A stretch of DNA of 64,000 nt from positions 1 through 64,000 of the forward strand of contig NZ_AQRC01000013.1 in assembly GCF_000737065.1 (NCBI RefSeq). Reading direction: 5' to 3'. The notes beneath the pieces were generated by a model. That model was not told the origin of the DNA. It was given only the letters and a program-made list of their open reading frames with translations, and did not search any database. This DNA comes from Thioclava atlantica. GTDB taxonomy: Bacteria > Pseudomonadota > Alphaproteobacteria > Rhodobacterales > Rhodobacteraceae. The position numbers were made by a program, and so were the translations under genes. Positions 46,843 through 56,536 of this stretch are shown here, one piece after another (the first letter of the stretch is position 1; the number at the start of each line of letters is the position of its first letter).

Positions 46843-47169
46843 TCAGTTGAGCGTGAACTGGAGCGAATAGCACCCGTCGTCGAAATCGCCAAAGAGATCG
46901 GGCAGGTCCGGATGGGTCACCGGCTCGCCGGAGAAATCCGCGACGAGGTTCTGCTCGGATACGTAGGCCACGTAATAGCTTTCGTCATTCTCGGCGAGAA
47001 GATGGTAGAAGGGCTGGTCCTTGGAGGGCCGCGCCTCCTCGGGGATTGCCTCATACCATTCCTGCGAATTGGAAAAGGTCGGATCGACATCGAAAACGAC
47101 ACCCCGAAACGGGTGTTTGCGATGCCGCACCACCTGTCCGATGTGATATTTCGCCTGTGTCGCGTACAT
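46843..47169 (-). CDS. hspQ: Heat shock protein HspQ (YccV-like)
   Basis: 108 residues. YHIGQVVRHRKHPFRGVVFD followed by VDPTFSNSQEWYEAIPEEAR, and FYHLLAENDESYYVAYVSEQ, are the hallmarks of the YccV/HspQ hemimethylated-DNA-binding-like domain. In E. coli HspQ binds hemimethylated oriC DNA and acts as a Lon specificity enhancer. In Rhodobacteraceae the role is unstudied. The ATG has AAGGG upstream. The 191-bp gap to the divergent lipoprotein gene should carry both promoters; no recognisable operator was seen. Confidence 0.9.
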   Translation of the reverse strand: MYATQAKYHIGQVVRHRKHPFRGVVFDVDPTFSNSQEWYEAIPEEARPSKDQPFYHLLAENDESYYVAYVSEQNLVADFSGEPVTHPDLPDLFGDFDDGCYSLQFTLN

Positions 47170-47360
47170 GAGAACCCTTTCTTTCTTCTTATCTAAGTAC
47201 TCGTGCCCCGGTCTGTCCACTTTCGCGCCCAAATATTGCCGGAAACAGATTGTCGGGCTAGGCGGGACAGTGCCGATATCTGTGCTCCTTAACGGTTTCC
47301 GAACCGGCCGAAAATGCATAGAATGCGGGAAAACGAGCCGTCAGAGCAAAGTAGAGCAGT

Positions 47361-47936
47361 ATGAAAAAATTCCTCGCCCTTGGCCTCGTGCTGGTGGTCG
47401 CCGCCTGCGGCGGCCCGCAAAAGCCGCCCCGCAACCTCGATGACGCCTGCGCGATCATCCGCGAACGCCCGCAATATTTCTCCGCAATGCGTCGAACCGA
47501 AGCCCGCTGGGGCGTTCCCGTCGCCGTCCAGATGGCGACGATCCACCAGGAGAGCCGATTCGACGGCAACGCCAAGACGCCGCTTCGCTTCGCCCTCGGC
47601 ATCATTCCGCTCGGGCGCCAGAGCTCGGCCTTTGGCTACAGCCAGGCTCTCGACGCGACCTGGGAGGAATACCGCAAGGATACCCGTCGCTTCGGCGCGC
47701 GGCGCAACAAGATCTCGGACGCGACCGATTTCATGGGCTGGTACATGGACGGCACCACGCAGAAGCTCGGCATTCCGAAGACCGACGCGCGCGACCAGTA
47801 TCTGGCCTATCACGAAGGTCGCACCGGCTTCGCGCGCGGATCGCACCGTTCGAAATCCTGGCTGCTGGCGGTGGCCAACCGGGTCGCGGCACGCGCGCAG
47901 ATGTATGACATCCAGCTCGAGACCTGCCGCCGCTGA
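47361..47936 (+). CDS. Lytic transglycosylase-like (SLT) lipoprotein
   Basis: 191 residues. The lipoprotein signal ends at Cys16 (LVVAAC). The goose-lysozyme/SLT-type active site is in VAVQMATIHQESRFDGNAKT, with Glu64 as the likely catalytic acid. SSAFGYSQALDATWEEYRKD continues the fold. It should cleave peptidoglycan glycan strands from the outer-membrane side. The gene is divergent from hspQ and its stop is directly adjacent to the convergent lolA stop. Confidence 0.87.
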   Translation: MKKFLALGLVLVVAACGGPQKPPRNLDDACAIIRERPQYFSAMRRTEARWGVPVAVQMATIHQESRFDGNAKTPLRFALGIIPLGRQSSAFGYSQALDATWEEYRKDTRRFGARRNKISDATDFMGWYMDGTTQKLGIPKTDARDQYLAYHEGRTGFARGSHRSKSWLLAVANRVAARAQMYDIQLETCRR

Positions 47937-48539
47937 TCAGCGGCGGCGCGCCAGTTCGGCGTCGATCGAGAACATCAGCTGACCAAAGTTGCCGCCGGTC
48001 TTGAGGTTCTTAAGGATCGTCGAGGTCTTCTGACCGCTCTCGTCGGTGATCACCCATTGCTTGAGCGTCACCGGCCCTTCCGAGAAGACGAGCTGGATCG
48101 TCCCGTATTCGGGATGCTGCGGATCCTGCGCGGTCACGATCGTGTTCGACCCGTCGCTCCGGTAGCCGGTCACCATGTTCGACCGGCTCAGGTCGATCTG
48201 GCGCGCGAGGATCAGGTTGAGCGGCGTTTTCGTGAGCGGATACTGCTCGGGCGGCTGGTTCGACTTCGGATCGAACACCGCCACCCTGTTGGCCGAGGCC
48301 AGAACCAGCAGATTGTTGTTGTCATACTGGAAGCGGGCCCGTCCCGGGCGCTTGATGAAAAGCTTGCCCGTCGAGACCGAACCGTCGGAATTGACCTGGG
48401 TGAAATCGGAGGAGGCCGATTGCAGGCTGTTGAGATAGGCCGAGATCTCGGCCAGCGACAGCTTCGCGGCCGAGGCCGGAAGCGCGAGCGCCAGCGAGAA
48501 GATCGCGGCGAGCAGGATGCGGATCTGTTTCATGCCCAT
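47937..48539 (-). CDS. lolA: Outer-membrane lipoprotein carrier protein LolA
   Basis: 200 residues, periplasmic. The signal peptide ends near LPASA|AKLS. LNSLQSASSDFTQVNSDGSV, KLFIKRPGRARFQYDNNN and LVFSEGPVTLKQWVITDESG follow the LolA fold that carries lipoproteins from LolCDE to the outer membrane. Its cargo would include the two lipoproteins in this window. The start is ATG 48539 (MGMKQ) or 48533. It follows ftsK by 100 bp with a hairpin terminator between. Confidence 0.88.
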   Translation of the reverse strand: MGMKQIRILLAAIFSLALALPASAAKLSLAEISAYLNSLQSASSDFTQVNSDGSVSTGKLFIKRPGRARFQYDNNNLLVLASANRVAVFDPKSNQPPEQYPLTKTPLNLILARQIDLSRSNMVTGYRSDGSNTIVTAQDPQHPEYGTIQLVFSEGPVTLKQWVITDESGQKTSTILKNLKTGGNFGQLMFSIDAELARRR

Positions 48540-48559
48540 AGATTTAGGTGCTCCGTGAA

Positions 48560-48596
48560 AAAGAGAAAGCCCCGCCGCAACGCGCGGACGGGGCTT
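48560..48596 (-). terminator. Hairpin terminator between ftsK and lolA
   Basis: AAGCCCCG (48567-48574) pairs with CGGGGCTT (48589-48596) across a 14-nt loop that contains further GC pairing. On the minus strand it is followed by TCTCTTTTTC. It lies about 44 bp after the ftsK stop and 28 bp before lolA, so it may attenuate rather than fully stop read-through. Confidence 0.7.
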
Positions 48597-48639
48597 CCGG
48601 ATCCGATCGGCGCTTTCGCGCGTATCATCGTTCGGGCCG

Positions 48640-51600
48640 TTACTGCTCCGGAACGAGGATCTCGCGCTTGCCGACATGGTTGGCGGCCGAGACGACGCCC
48701 TGATCCTCCATCTGCTCCACCAGACGCGCGGCCTTGTTGTAGCCGATGCCCAGCTTGCGCTGGATGTAGGAGGTCGAGCATTTGCGATCCTTGATCACGA
48801 TCGCGACCGCCTGATCGTAGAGCGCATCCTCGCCCCCGGTATTGCCGCCGGTGTTCAGGCCGAGCACCGCGTCGATATCCGAGGCGGTGTCGTCATCCGG
48901 CCCTTCGACCACGCCCGACATGTATTCCGGCGGACCGAAGCTCTTGAGATGGTTGACGATTTCTTCGACCTCTTCATCCGAGACGAAGGGCCCGTGGCAG
49001 CGGGTGATCTTGCCGCCGCCCGCCATGTAGAGCATGTCGCCCATGCCGAGGAGCTGCTCGGCGCCCTGCTCGCCCAGGATCGTGCGGCTGTCGATCTTCG
49101 AGGTGACCTGGAAGGAGATCCGGGTCGGGAAGTTCGCCTTGATCGTGCCGGTGATGACATCGACCGAGGGGCGCTGCGTGGCCATGATCAGGTGGATGCC
49201 GCTCGCCCGCGCCATCTGTGCCAGACGCTGGATGCAGGCCTCGATCTCCTTGCCCGCCACCATCATCAGGTCGGCCATCTCGTCGACGATGACGACGATA
49301 TAGGGGAAGGGCTTGGGCTGGAATTCCTCGGTCTCAAAGATCGGCTCGCCGGTCTCCTCGTCGAAGCCCGTCTGCACGGTGCGCTTGAACATCTCGCCTT
49401 TTGCGAGGCTTTCCTTCACGCGGCCGTTGTAGCCCTCGATGTTGCGCACGCCCATCTTGGACATCTTGCGGTAACGGTCCTCCATCTCGGAGACCACCCA
49501 TTTGAGCGCCACCACCGCCTTCTTCGGATCGGTCACGACCGGGCTCAGCAGATGCGGGATGCCGTCATAGACCGACAGTTCCAGCATCTTCGGATCGATC
49601 ATGATCAGACGGCATTCCTCGGGCGTGAGGCGATAGAGCAGCGACAGGATCATCGTGTTGATCGCCACCGACTTGCCCGAGCCCGTGGTGCCCGCGATCA
49701 GCAAGTGGGGCATCTTCGCGAGGTTCGTCACGATCGGCTCGCCGCCGATCGTCTTGCCCAGAGCCAGCGGCAGCTTCATGTTCGCATCGCCGAAATCGCG
49801 CGCCGAAAGGATCTCGCGCAGCACGACCTTCTCGCGGTGATCGTTGGGCAGTTCGATCCCGATCACCGAACGGCCCGGCACGGTGGACACACGCGCCGAC
49901 AGCGCCGACATCGAGCGCGCGATGTCGTCGGCCAGGCCGATCACGCGGCTTGCCTTCAGGCCCGGCGCGGGTTCCAGCTCATACATCGTGACCACCGGGC
50001 CGGGGCGGACCGAGACGATCTCGCCCTTGACGCCGTAATCGTCGAGCACGGTTTCGAGCATCCGTGCGTTCTCCTCGAGCGCCTCGTCGGAGAGCTGGTG
50101 GCGCTGGATCGTCGCGGGGTTGGTGAGCAGCGACAGCGGCGGCGCCTCGTAGGGCTGCGAGGGCTGCGGCTCGAACGCGAGCGCGGGCTGCGCCTCTTCC
50201 TGGGCGCGGCGCGACGGCGCGATCGGCTTCTGGGCCGCCTGCACGACGCGCTTGGCAGGCGCCTCCTTGATCACCTGACGGTCGAGGCCGCGGGCGGAAG
50301 CCGGGATCTGAGGCACGTCGTCGGGCTCGTAGGCCGCGTCATACGCCTCCTCGTCCTCGACCCAGTAGGGGGTCCCGCGATCGTCGTAGGATTCGGGATG
50401 ACCGCCGTAGAAATGGTCGGTGCGCAGGTTCTCCGCCTCCGGTTCGGCATCGGGTGCGGACCAGTCCGGATGGGTCCAGTCATGCCCCGCCTCGTCCCGC
50501 GCGGGACCCTCGGGCGCCGCATTCGGCATGAAGCGCGGCCTGGCCTGAAGCGGCGGCTCCGCACGCAGGGCGGGCTGGGCGCGCAGCGGCGGTTCGGGAT
50601 GGACCACCTGCGGCTGGCGCGGGGCCCGCGCGAGCCGTTTCGCGACCGCCGCCAGCACCGAGGCCGACGCCTTGGGCGGTTCGGGCTCGTGCATCGCGGC
50701 AGGCATGTCATGGGCTAGCTCGGGCGCCGGTTCGGGTGCGTAATCGGGAACCACCGCAGCGCTCTTGCGGTTCTCCACCGCCTGCGCGATGCGCGCGCGG
50801 ATCCGGTCTTCACTCGGTGCTGCGGGTGCGCTCTCGTCCCAATGGAGGTCAGTCTCGAAAAGCTCGGGCCCGGGATCGTACCCGTCGAAATAGGGCTCGG
50901 CAGGGCGGCGGATCCGCGACAGGAACGAGCCGCGCGCGGGCTCCGCCTCGGGGGCCCAATGGCCCGAGGGCATCGCTTGCTGTTCTTCCCATGCGGCGAT
51001 TTCCGCGGCCCGCTCGGCCGCCTCCGCACGGCGCTGGCGCGCCCGTTCCGCAGCCGCGCGCGCGCCCTGCACCGAGGCCGACGCGCTGCGGCCCAGCAGA
51101 TTCATCAGCCCGACATAGACGGCCACCGTGCCGAGCCACATGAACCGCGTGATGGCGCGCAGTTCGGGCTTGGTGAAGCCGAGAACGTAGGCCGCCATCG
51201 CCAGCATCCCCACGGCCAGCAGCAGCGAGAGCAGTTTCAGCCCGATCGTGCCCGAGACCGGCACGATGCCCAGCAGGGTGCCCGCGATCATGTCGCCGAA
51301 ATGGCCGCCCAGCCCGAAAGCCTGCCCCCATTGATCGCCCGGCACCAGAAGGGCCGCATAGACCGAGGCGACGGCGACCGAGATCGGGAAGAAGATGATC
51401 CGGCCGACGAGGCGTTCCTCGCCGCGATGGGTGATCATCCGCCCGCCCCAGACCAGCAGCGCCGCCGGGATCAGCCAGGCACCATGCCCGACGATGACGA
51501 AAAGCGGCGAGGCGATCCCCGCACCGATCCGCCCGAGCCAGTTATGCACCGGCCCGTCGGAGGCGGCCATCCAGCTCGGATCCTCGGGCGTGTAGGAAAA

Positions 51601-51732
51601 CAGCATCATCGCCGCCAGCACGCCGAGGAGGGCCATGATGACCCCCGCCAGCTCCTTGCCGCGGCGTTCGAGGATCGCCTGCGTGTCCTGATCGAAAAGC
51701 GGGTCGCGCTGTCGTACCTGATAAGATGCCAT
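48640..51732 (-). CDS. ftsK: DNA translocase FtsK
   Basis: 1030 residues. The N-terminal membrane domain (about 25-215, four to five helices) anchors it at the septum. A Pro/Glu/Ala-rich linker (about 225-530) follows. The RecA-like motor has Walker [19 protein letters not shown], Walker [17 protein letters not shown], and the C-terminal gamma winged helix [20 protein letters not shown]. FtsK pumps DNA toward dif and activates XerCD during division. The gene starts 12 bp after the aminotransferase stop. Full length, so intact. Confidence 0.95.
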   Translation of the reverse strand: MASYQVRQRDPLFDQDTQAILERRGKELAGVIMALLGVLAAMMLFSYTPEDPSWMAASDGPVHNWLGRIGAGIASPLFVIVGHGAWLIPAALLVWGGRMITHRGEERLVGRIIFFPISVAVASVYAALLVPGDQWGQAFGLGGHFGDMIAGTLLGIVPVSGTIGLKLLSLLLAVGMLAMAAYVLGFTKPELRAITRFMWLGTVAVYVGLMNLLGRSASASVQGARAAAERARQRRAEAAERAAEIAAWEEQQAMPSGHWAPEAEPARGSFLSRIRRPAEPYFDGYDPGPELFETDLHWDESAPAAPSEDRIRARIAQAVENRKSAAVVPDYAPEPAPELAHDMPAAMHEPEPPKASASVLAAVAKRLARAPRQPQVVHPEPPLRAQPALRAEPPLQARPRFMPNAAPEGPARDEAGHDWTHPDWSAPDAEPEAENLRTDHFYGGHPESYDDRGTPYWVEDEEAYDAAYEPDDVPQIPASARGLDRQVIKEAPAKRVVQAAQKPIAPSRRAQEEAQPALAFEPQPSQPYEAPPLSLLTNPATIQRHQLSDEALEENARMLETVLDDYGVKGEIVSVRPGPVVTMYELEPAPGLKASRVIGLADDIARSMSALSARVSTVPGRSVIGIELPNDHREKVVLREILSARDFGDANMKLPLALGKTIGGEPIVTNLAKMPHLLIAGTTGSGKSVAINTMILSLLYRLTPEECRLIMIDPKMLELSVYDGIPHLLSPVVTDPKKAVVALKWVVSEMEDRYRKMSKMGVRNIEGYNGRVKESLAKGEMFKRTVQTGFDEETGEPIFETEEFQPKPFPYIVVIVDEMADLMMVAGKEIEACIQRLAQMARASGIHLIMATQRPSVDVITGTIKANFPTRISFQVTSKIDSRTILGEQGAEQLLGMGDMLYMAGGGKITRCHGPFVSDEEVEEIVNHLKSFGPPEYMSGVVEGPDDDTASDIDAVLGLNTGGNTGGEDALYDQAVAIVIKDRKCSTSYIQRKLGIGYNKAARLVEQMEDQGVVSAANHVGKREILVPEQ

Positions 51733-51744
51733 TGCCTACCGTCC

Positions 51745-52923
51745 TCAACCGTAAAGGCAGTCGCGAAGCTCGGTGAGCCCCCGCTGCGTTTCTTCTTTTG
51801 GGGCGACCATGGCCACCCTGATAAATGTCTTGCCCGGATTGTCCCCGTCCACCTCGCGCGCGAGATAGGCGCCCGGCAGAACGCGGATCCCCGTCTCGCG
51901 CCACAGCTTGAGCGCCGCCGCCTCTCCGTCCTCAACCGGGAGCCAGAGGAAGAAGCCGCCCTCGGGCAGCTGAAAGCGCGGCACACCGGCGAAAATCTCG
52001 CCCGCGATCGCGAATTTCTCGACATAGAGGCGGCGGTTTTCCTCGACATGCGCCTCGTCGGCCCAGGCGCGTTCGGCGACACGTTGCAGCGGCTGGGGCA
52101 GCGGCGCGCCGGAATAGGCGCGCAGGCGGCGGATATGCTTGATGCTCTCGGGACCCGCGGCGACGAAGCCCGAGCGCAGCCCCGGCAGGTTCGACCGCTT
52201 CGAGAGCGAGTGGAAGATCACCACGCGCTCCGGGTCGATCCCTTCCTCGGCCGCGACCTGCGCCGCGCCGGGCGGGGGCGCCTCGCGCCAGATCTCGGAA
52301 TAGCATTCGTCGGCGAAGATGATGAAATCGTGCTTCTCGGCCAGATGCAGCAGCTCGGCCAGATAGGCGCGCGACGCGACCGCGCCCTGCGGGTTCGAGG
52401 GCGAGCAGAGATAGGCCACCGTCGTGCGATCGAGAATCTCGGCGGGCAGTCCGGCGTAATCGGGCAGGAAGCCCGTCTCGGCAGCCGCGGGCACGAAGAC
52501 CGGCTCGGCCCCCACCGCGGCGGCGGCCACCGCATAGACCTGATAGAACGGGTTCGGGATCAGGATGACCGGCTGCATGCCGCGCTTTTTCTCGGGCGAG
52601 AGCGCCATCGCGGCGTTGTAGAGCCCTTCGCGGGTGCCGTTGAGCGCCATGATCCGCTCCGGCCCGATCGCGACCTCGAAGCGCCGCTTCAGCCAGCCGG
52701 AAATCGCGTCCAGAAGTTCTGGCGTCCCGTCATTTGCCGGATATTTCGCAAATTCCCCAAGGCTTTGCGCGATCACCTCACCCACGAAGCCGGGCATGGG
52801 GTGACGCGGCTCGCCGATGGACATGGCCAGCACTTCGCCACCCGGTTCATGCGAATCAAGTAGCGCCCGCAGCCGCGGGAATGCGTATTCGGGCAGGTTC
52901 GAAAACCGCTCGGGAAAATCCAT
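51745..52923 (-). CDS. Class I/II aminotransferase, DapC-like
   Basis: 392 residues, PLP-dependent. The Schiff-base lysine is in FHSLSKRSNLPGLRSGFVAA. MSIGEPRHPMPGFVGEVIAQ, KYPANDGTPELLDAISGWLK and PNPFYQVYAVAAAAVGAEPV match the aminotransferase family annotated as N-succinyldiaminopimelate aminotransferase (DapC), although this fold class is broad. If correct it would make the substrate of DapE (30893-32035). The start at 52923 has GAGGCACAG upstream. It is 12 bp from ftsK, so they share a transcript. Confidence 0.82.
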   Translation of the reverse strand: MDFPERFSNLPEYAFPRLRALLDSHEPGGEVLAMSIGEPRHPMPGFVGEVIAQSLGEFAKYPANDGTPELLDAISGWLKRRFEVAIGPERIMALNGTREGLYNAAMALSPEKKRGMQPVILIPNPFYQVYAVAAAAVGAEPVFVPAAAETGFLPDYAGLPAEILDRTTVAYLCSPSNPQGAVASRAYLAELLHLAEKHDFIIFADECYSEIWREAPPPGAAQVAAEEGIDPERVVIFHSLSKRSNLPGLRSGFVAAGPESIKHIRRLRAYSGAPLPQPLQRVAERAWADEAHVEENRRLYVEKFAIAGEIFAGVPRFQLPEGGFFLWLPVEDGEAAALKLWRETGIRVLPGAYLAREVDGDNPGKTFIRVAMVAPKEETQRGLTELRDCLYG

Positions 52924-52975
52924 CTGTGCCTCATGATTGGGGTCTATGACGCCCCTTATTACGGGCAAGGTTACA

Positions 52976-52990
52976 AAAGCCGCGGGCTTT
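52976..52990 (-). terminator. Short hairpin terminator after the amidase gene
   Basis: AAAGCC (52976-52981), loop GCG, GGCTTT (52985-52990), giving a T-rich end on the minus strand. A second weaker structure precedes a T-run near 52998. It would end amidase transcription before the aminotransferase gene. Confidence 0.5.
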
Positions 52991-53044
52991 CGTCCAGAAA
53001 AAGACAGCGCTCAGAGCGGGTTGACGTGGCACTGTGTGATATTT

Positions 53045-54361
53045 TCAGGCAAGCGCCGATTCGGCCGCGATCCCGAGCCGCAGCAGGCGGTCTTCCTCCA
53101 TCGGGCGCCCCATCAGCGAAATCCCGCAGGATGCGACCCCCGTGGGCAGCGTGAGAACGCAGAGCCCGAAGATGTTGCCGAGGCGGGTATTGCGCAGCGC
53201 CAGAAGGTTCTCGGTCTCGAAATAGGCCCGGTCCGAAAGCAGCCGCTCGATATCGGGCGGCTCGATCGGCGCGGTCGGCACGAGCACCGCATCGTATTCC
53301 GCCACCGCCTCGAGATATTGCGCCCGGTAGGCTTCGAGCGCGTGCCAGCCCGCCGCGTAATCCGACGCCAGCACGTCGCGCCCGCTGCGGAAGCGTTCGA
53401 GGATGAGCGGATACATCTTCTCCGGCGCGGCTTCGATCTCGTGCTTCCACTCGCCATAGGCTTCGGGCGCGAAGAGCACGCCCGAGAGATCCATCGCGGG
53501 CCGAACCATCGGCAGGCCGCGGCTCTCGATCACCGCGCCGGCACGGGCCAGCCGCTCGACCGCCCTCTCGAACCCCTGGACCGGTTTTTCGCGCGTGCCC
53601 TCGAAGGGGAGCCCTTCGAGGACCAGAAGCCGCATTCCGTCGAGACTGGCCTCGCGCAGGTCGGGGGCCGTCCGCCCCTCGAGAAGCGCCAGCACATGGG
53701 CGCAATCCTCGACATTGCGCGCGATCGGCCCGACCGTGTCGAAGCGTCGGCAGAGCGGCACCACACCGCGCGTCGAGACCCGACCATGCGTCGTCTTCAG
53801 CCCCACGAGATCGTTCCAGGCCGAAGGGATCCGCACCGAACCGCCGGTATCCGACCCGACCGCCGCGGCTGCGAGCCCGCGCGCGACCGACAGGGCCGCC
53901 CCCGAAGACGAGCCACCCGGCGCACGTTTGGGATCGTGGATATTGCCCGGCGTCGCCGTCATCGGGTTCACGCCGAGCCCCGAAAAGGCAAGCTCGGTCA
54001 TATGCGTCTTGCCGAGGCAGACCGACCCGCCCAGCGTCGCCTGCACGAGAACGTCGGCATCGGCATCGGGGATCCGTCCCTTGAGCAGCCGCGAGCCGGA
54101 TTCGGTCGCGACCCCGGCCGTGTCGAAGAGGTCCTTCCAGCTCAGCGCCACCCCGTCGAGCGACCCGCGCCTCAGCCCGTCCTTGGCACGCTCATGCGCG
54201 GACATCGCCTCGTCGCGGGCGCGCTGCGCGGTCAGCCTCGCGTAGATGTCGGGCGCCTCTGCCGCCGCTTCCAGATAGGCCTCGGTCAGTTCGACCAGAT
54301 CGAGCTCGCCCGCGGCGATCGCCCGCCCCTGCTCCACTGCTCCTGCCAGACGCCAATCCAT
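53045..54361 (-). CDS. Amidase-signature-family hydrolase
   Basis: 438 residues. The Ser-cisSer-Lys triad is visible: Lys76 in GVALSWKDLFDTAGVATESG, the cis-Ser in KRAPGGSSSGAALSVARG (about 152), and nucleophile Ser175 in GSDTGGSVRIPSAWNDLVG. Family members hydrolyse amides, including indole acetamide, aliphatic amides or Glu-tRNA(Gln) as GatA. The absence of gatB/gatC neighbours and the shorter length argue against GatA. Substrate unknown. It is divergent from the UbiH-type gene with 83 bp between. Confidence 0.85.
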   Translation of the reverse strand: MDWRLAGAVEQGRAIAAGELDLVELTEAYLEAAAEAPDIYARLTAQRARDEAMSAHERAKDGLRRGSLDGVALSWKDLFDTAGVATESGSRLLKGRIPDADADVLVQATLGGSVCLGKTHMTELAFSGLGVNPMTATPGNIHDPKRAPGGSSSGAALSVARGLAAAAVGSDTGGSVRIPSAWNDLVGLKTTHGRVSTRGVVPLCRRFDTVGPIARNVEDCAHVLALLEGRTAPDLREASLDGMRLLVLEGLPFEGTREKPVQGFERAVERLARAGAVIESRGLPMVRPAMDLSGVLFAPEAYGEWKHEIEAAPEKMYPLILERFRSGRDVLASDYAAGWHALEAYRAQYLEAVAEYDAVLVPTAPIEPPDIERLLSDRAYFETENLLALRNTRLGNIFGLCVLTLPTGVASCGISLMGRPMEEDRLLRLGIAAESALA

Positions 54362-54444
54362 GCCCGCCTCCCTGTCCCGGTCGCGTCACGCTAGCGACAC
54401 TCCCGCGCATGGACAATCCCGCATGCCGCGCCATAGTAAGCCGC

Positions 54445-55671
54445 ATGAAGCACGATACCGACATTCTCATCGCCGGCGGCGGGCTCAACGGCCCCGCGCT
54501 CGCACTCGCGCTGGCCTCGGCCGGGCTCTCGGTCACGCTTGTCGATGCGGCCCCCGCACGCGAGCGGGCAACCGAGGCCTTCGACGGGCGCGCCTATGCG
54601 CTTGCGGTCGCCTCGCAGAAACTGCTCGCCGCGATCGGGATCTGGGACGGACTGTCCGAACAGGCGCAGCCGATGATGGAGGTCAAGGCGAGCGACGGCC
54701 ATGCCGGCGAAGGCGCCGCGCCGTTCTTTCTCCATTTCGACGCGCGCGAACTCGATCAGGCCCCGGTCGGCTACATGCTCGAGGACCGTTTCCTCTACCG
54801 CGCCTTCATCGACGCGATGGAGGCAAGCGACCGGATCACGCTCCTGCACGAGACCCAGGTCACCGGCCAGCGGATCGAACCGGGTGGCGTCGTGGTGAGC
54901 CTCTCGGACGGGCGCGAACTCTGCGCGAAGCTCCTCGTCGGCGCCGATGGCCGCCGCTCGGGCGTGGCGGAACGGGCCGGGATCACCCGCGAGGGTTGGG
55001 ATTACGGGCAGACCGCGCTCGTCGCCGCGATCGCGCATGAGAAGCCGCATCACGGCATCGCCCATCAGTTCTTCATGCCGACCGGTCCGCTCGCGATCCT
55101 GCCGCTCAAGGGCAATCGTTCCTCCATCGTCTGGAGCGAGACGAACGAGAACGCGAGGACCATCGCCGCGCTCGATGACGAGGATTTCCTCGCCGTGCTG
55201 CGGCCGCGCTTCGGGGATTTTCTCGGCGAGATCGAACTCGCAGGCCCGCGTTTCAGCTATCCGCTGAACCTGACGCTCGCGAAATCCTATGTCGCACCGC
55301 GTATCGCGCTGGTGGGGGATGCGGCGCATGGCGTGCATCCGATCGCGGGGCAAGGCCTCAACCTGGGCCTGCGCGACGTGGCCGCGCTGGGCGAGATTCT
55401 CGTCGAGGCGCAGCGCCGCGGCGAGGATATCGGGGCGCTCGACGTGCTCGAGCGTTACCAGGGCTGGCGGCGCTTCGACTCCACCTCGCTCGCGCTCGGC
55501 ATGGATACGGTCAACAAGCTGTTCTCGAACGACAACCCGCTGCTGCGCGCGGGCCGCGATCTCGGGATGGGCATCGTTCAGGCGATGCCCGGTCTGCGCC
55601 GGGGCTTCATGCGGCAGGCCGCGGGGCTCTCGGGCCCCCTGCCCCGCCTGTTGCAGGGGCGCGCGCTCTAG
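54445..55671 (+). CDS. UbiH/UbiF/COQ6-type FAD monooxygenase
   Basis: 408 residues. The N-terminal FAD fold [20 protein letters not shown] and the second FAD motif [20 protein letters not shown] identify the ubiquinone-biosynthesis hydroxylase family. [18 protein letters not shown] is the DG motif. It should hydroxylate the benzoquinone ring during ubiquinone synthesis; which carbon is uncertain because alphaproteobacteria vary in their set of enzymes. I use ATG 54445, where the family N-terminus begins. An upstream ATG at 54409 is possible. The stop shares the palindrome CTAG with the convergent Trm112 gene. Confidence 0.87.
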   Translation: MKHDTDILIAGGGLNGPALALALASAGLSVTLVDAAPARERATEAFDGRAYALAVASQKLLAAIGIWDGLSEQAQPMMEVKASDGHAGEGAAPFFLHFDARELDQAPVGYMLEDRFLYRAFIDAMEASDRITLLHETQVTGQRIEPGGVVVSLSDGRELCAKLLVGADGRRSGVAERAGITREGWDYGQTALVAAIAHEKPHHGIAHQFFMPTGPLAILPLKGNRSSIVWSETNENARTIAALDDEDFLAVLRPRFGDFLGEIELAGPRFSYPLNLTLAKSYVAPRIALVGDAAHGVHPIAGQGLNLGLRDVAALGEILVEAQRRGEDIGALDVLERYQGWRRFDSTSLALGMDTVNKLFSNDNPLLRAGRDLGMGIVQAMPGLRRGFMRQAAGLSGPLPRLLQGRAL

Positions 55672-55874
55672 GCGTCGAGCCGGCGCGCCTCATCCTCGAG
55701 CAGGATCGGGATGCCGCCCCGGATCGGGAAGGCGAGCTTTGCGGGCTGCGAGATCAGCTCCTGCTTCTCGGCGTCGTATTTCAGCACCGCATGGGTGATC
55801 GGGCAGACCAGAGCCTCGAGCATGTGCCGGTCGAAGAGCGGCTTTTCCGGCATCTCGTCTTCGGCATCGCTCAT
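55668..55874 (-). CDS. Trm112-family small protein
   Basis: 68 residues. [20 protein letters not shown] and [20 protein letters not shown] fit the Trm112/YcaR family, whose members activate methyltransferases in eukaryotes and are unassigned in most bacteria. Only one of the cysteines I recall for E. coli YcaR remains (CPITH in place of CPVCN, and ELIS in place of ELIC), so zinc binding is doubtful. The ATG overlaps the LON-protein stop as ATGA. Confidence 0.85.
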   Translation of the reverse strand: MSDAEDEMPEKPLFDRHMLEALVCPITHAVLKYDAEKQELISQPAKLAFPIRGGIPILLEDEARRLDA

Positions 55875-56509
55875 TGCAACTGCTCCTCTCCGCCGCCATG
55901 CAGCGCATATTCGATCAGGGTGACCAGCGTCTCGCGCCGGGTCGAGAGACAGGGCGCCTCGAGAAGCGCCTGCTTGTCTTCCGGCTCGAGCGGCAACAGC
56001 ATGCCGAGCGAATTGATCAGCAACTCGTCATCCGCGTCCTTGAGGGCCTGCCAATCGGTATCAAGCCCCTGAGAGGCGAAGAACTTCGCCAGCAGGTCGA
56101 GGAACGTGTCGCGGTCGAAGCCCCCATCGTGCTCGGCCGGGCCAAGATCGCGCTCGAAGCCGGCCCAGGACACCTCGGCGCGGATATAGGGCGTGAACCC
56201 CTCCACCTCGCGCAGCAGCCGATAGCGCGAGATCCCCGAGAGGGTGATCATGTAGCGCCCGTCCTCGGTCTCCGAGAACCCGGTCAGGCGGCCCGCGCAG
56301 CCGATCGCGTTGAGATGACGCTGACCCTCGGGGCCCTTGAGCGGCTGGATCATTCCGATCAGCCGCGTCCGGGTCTTCATGCAATCCTCGATCATCTGCA
56401 GATAGCGCGGCTCGAAGATGTGCAACGGCAAACGGGCCCGGGGCAGCAGAAGTGCTCCGGGCAGGGGAAAGAGCGGGATCGTGTCCGGCAGATCGCCTTG
56501 CTTCAACAT
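55871..56509 (-). CDS. LON-substrate-binding-domain protein
   Basis: 212 residues. [20 protein letters not shown] then [15 protein letters not shown] opens the LON N-terminal domain, and [20 protein letters not shown] continues it. There is no AAA+ or protease domain, so it is the stand-alone form common in proteobacteria (function unproven). Within the operon it lies between the CnoX gene and Trm112, 27 bp after the former and overlapping the latter. An upstream TTG at 56515 is less likely than ATG 56509. Confidence 0.87.
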   Translation of the reverse strand: MLKQGDLPDTIPLFPLPGALLLPRARLPLHIFEPRYLQMIEDCMKTRTRLIGMIQPLKGPEGQRHLNAIGCAGRLTGFSETEDGRYMITLSGISRYRLLREVEGFTPYIRAEVSWAGFERDLGPAEHDGGFDRDTFLDLLAKFFASQGLDTDWQALKDADDELLINSLGMLLPLEPEDKQALLEAPCLSTRRETLVTLIEYALHGGGEEQLQ

Positions 56510-56536
56510 TCGCAAGGAACTAGCGCGCCCCTCGCC

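Noticed and set aside
48676-50718. Long plus-strand frame inside ftsK.
   Set aside because: It is the shadow of the Pro/Glu-rich linker and motor domain of FtsK, with no recognised motif.
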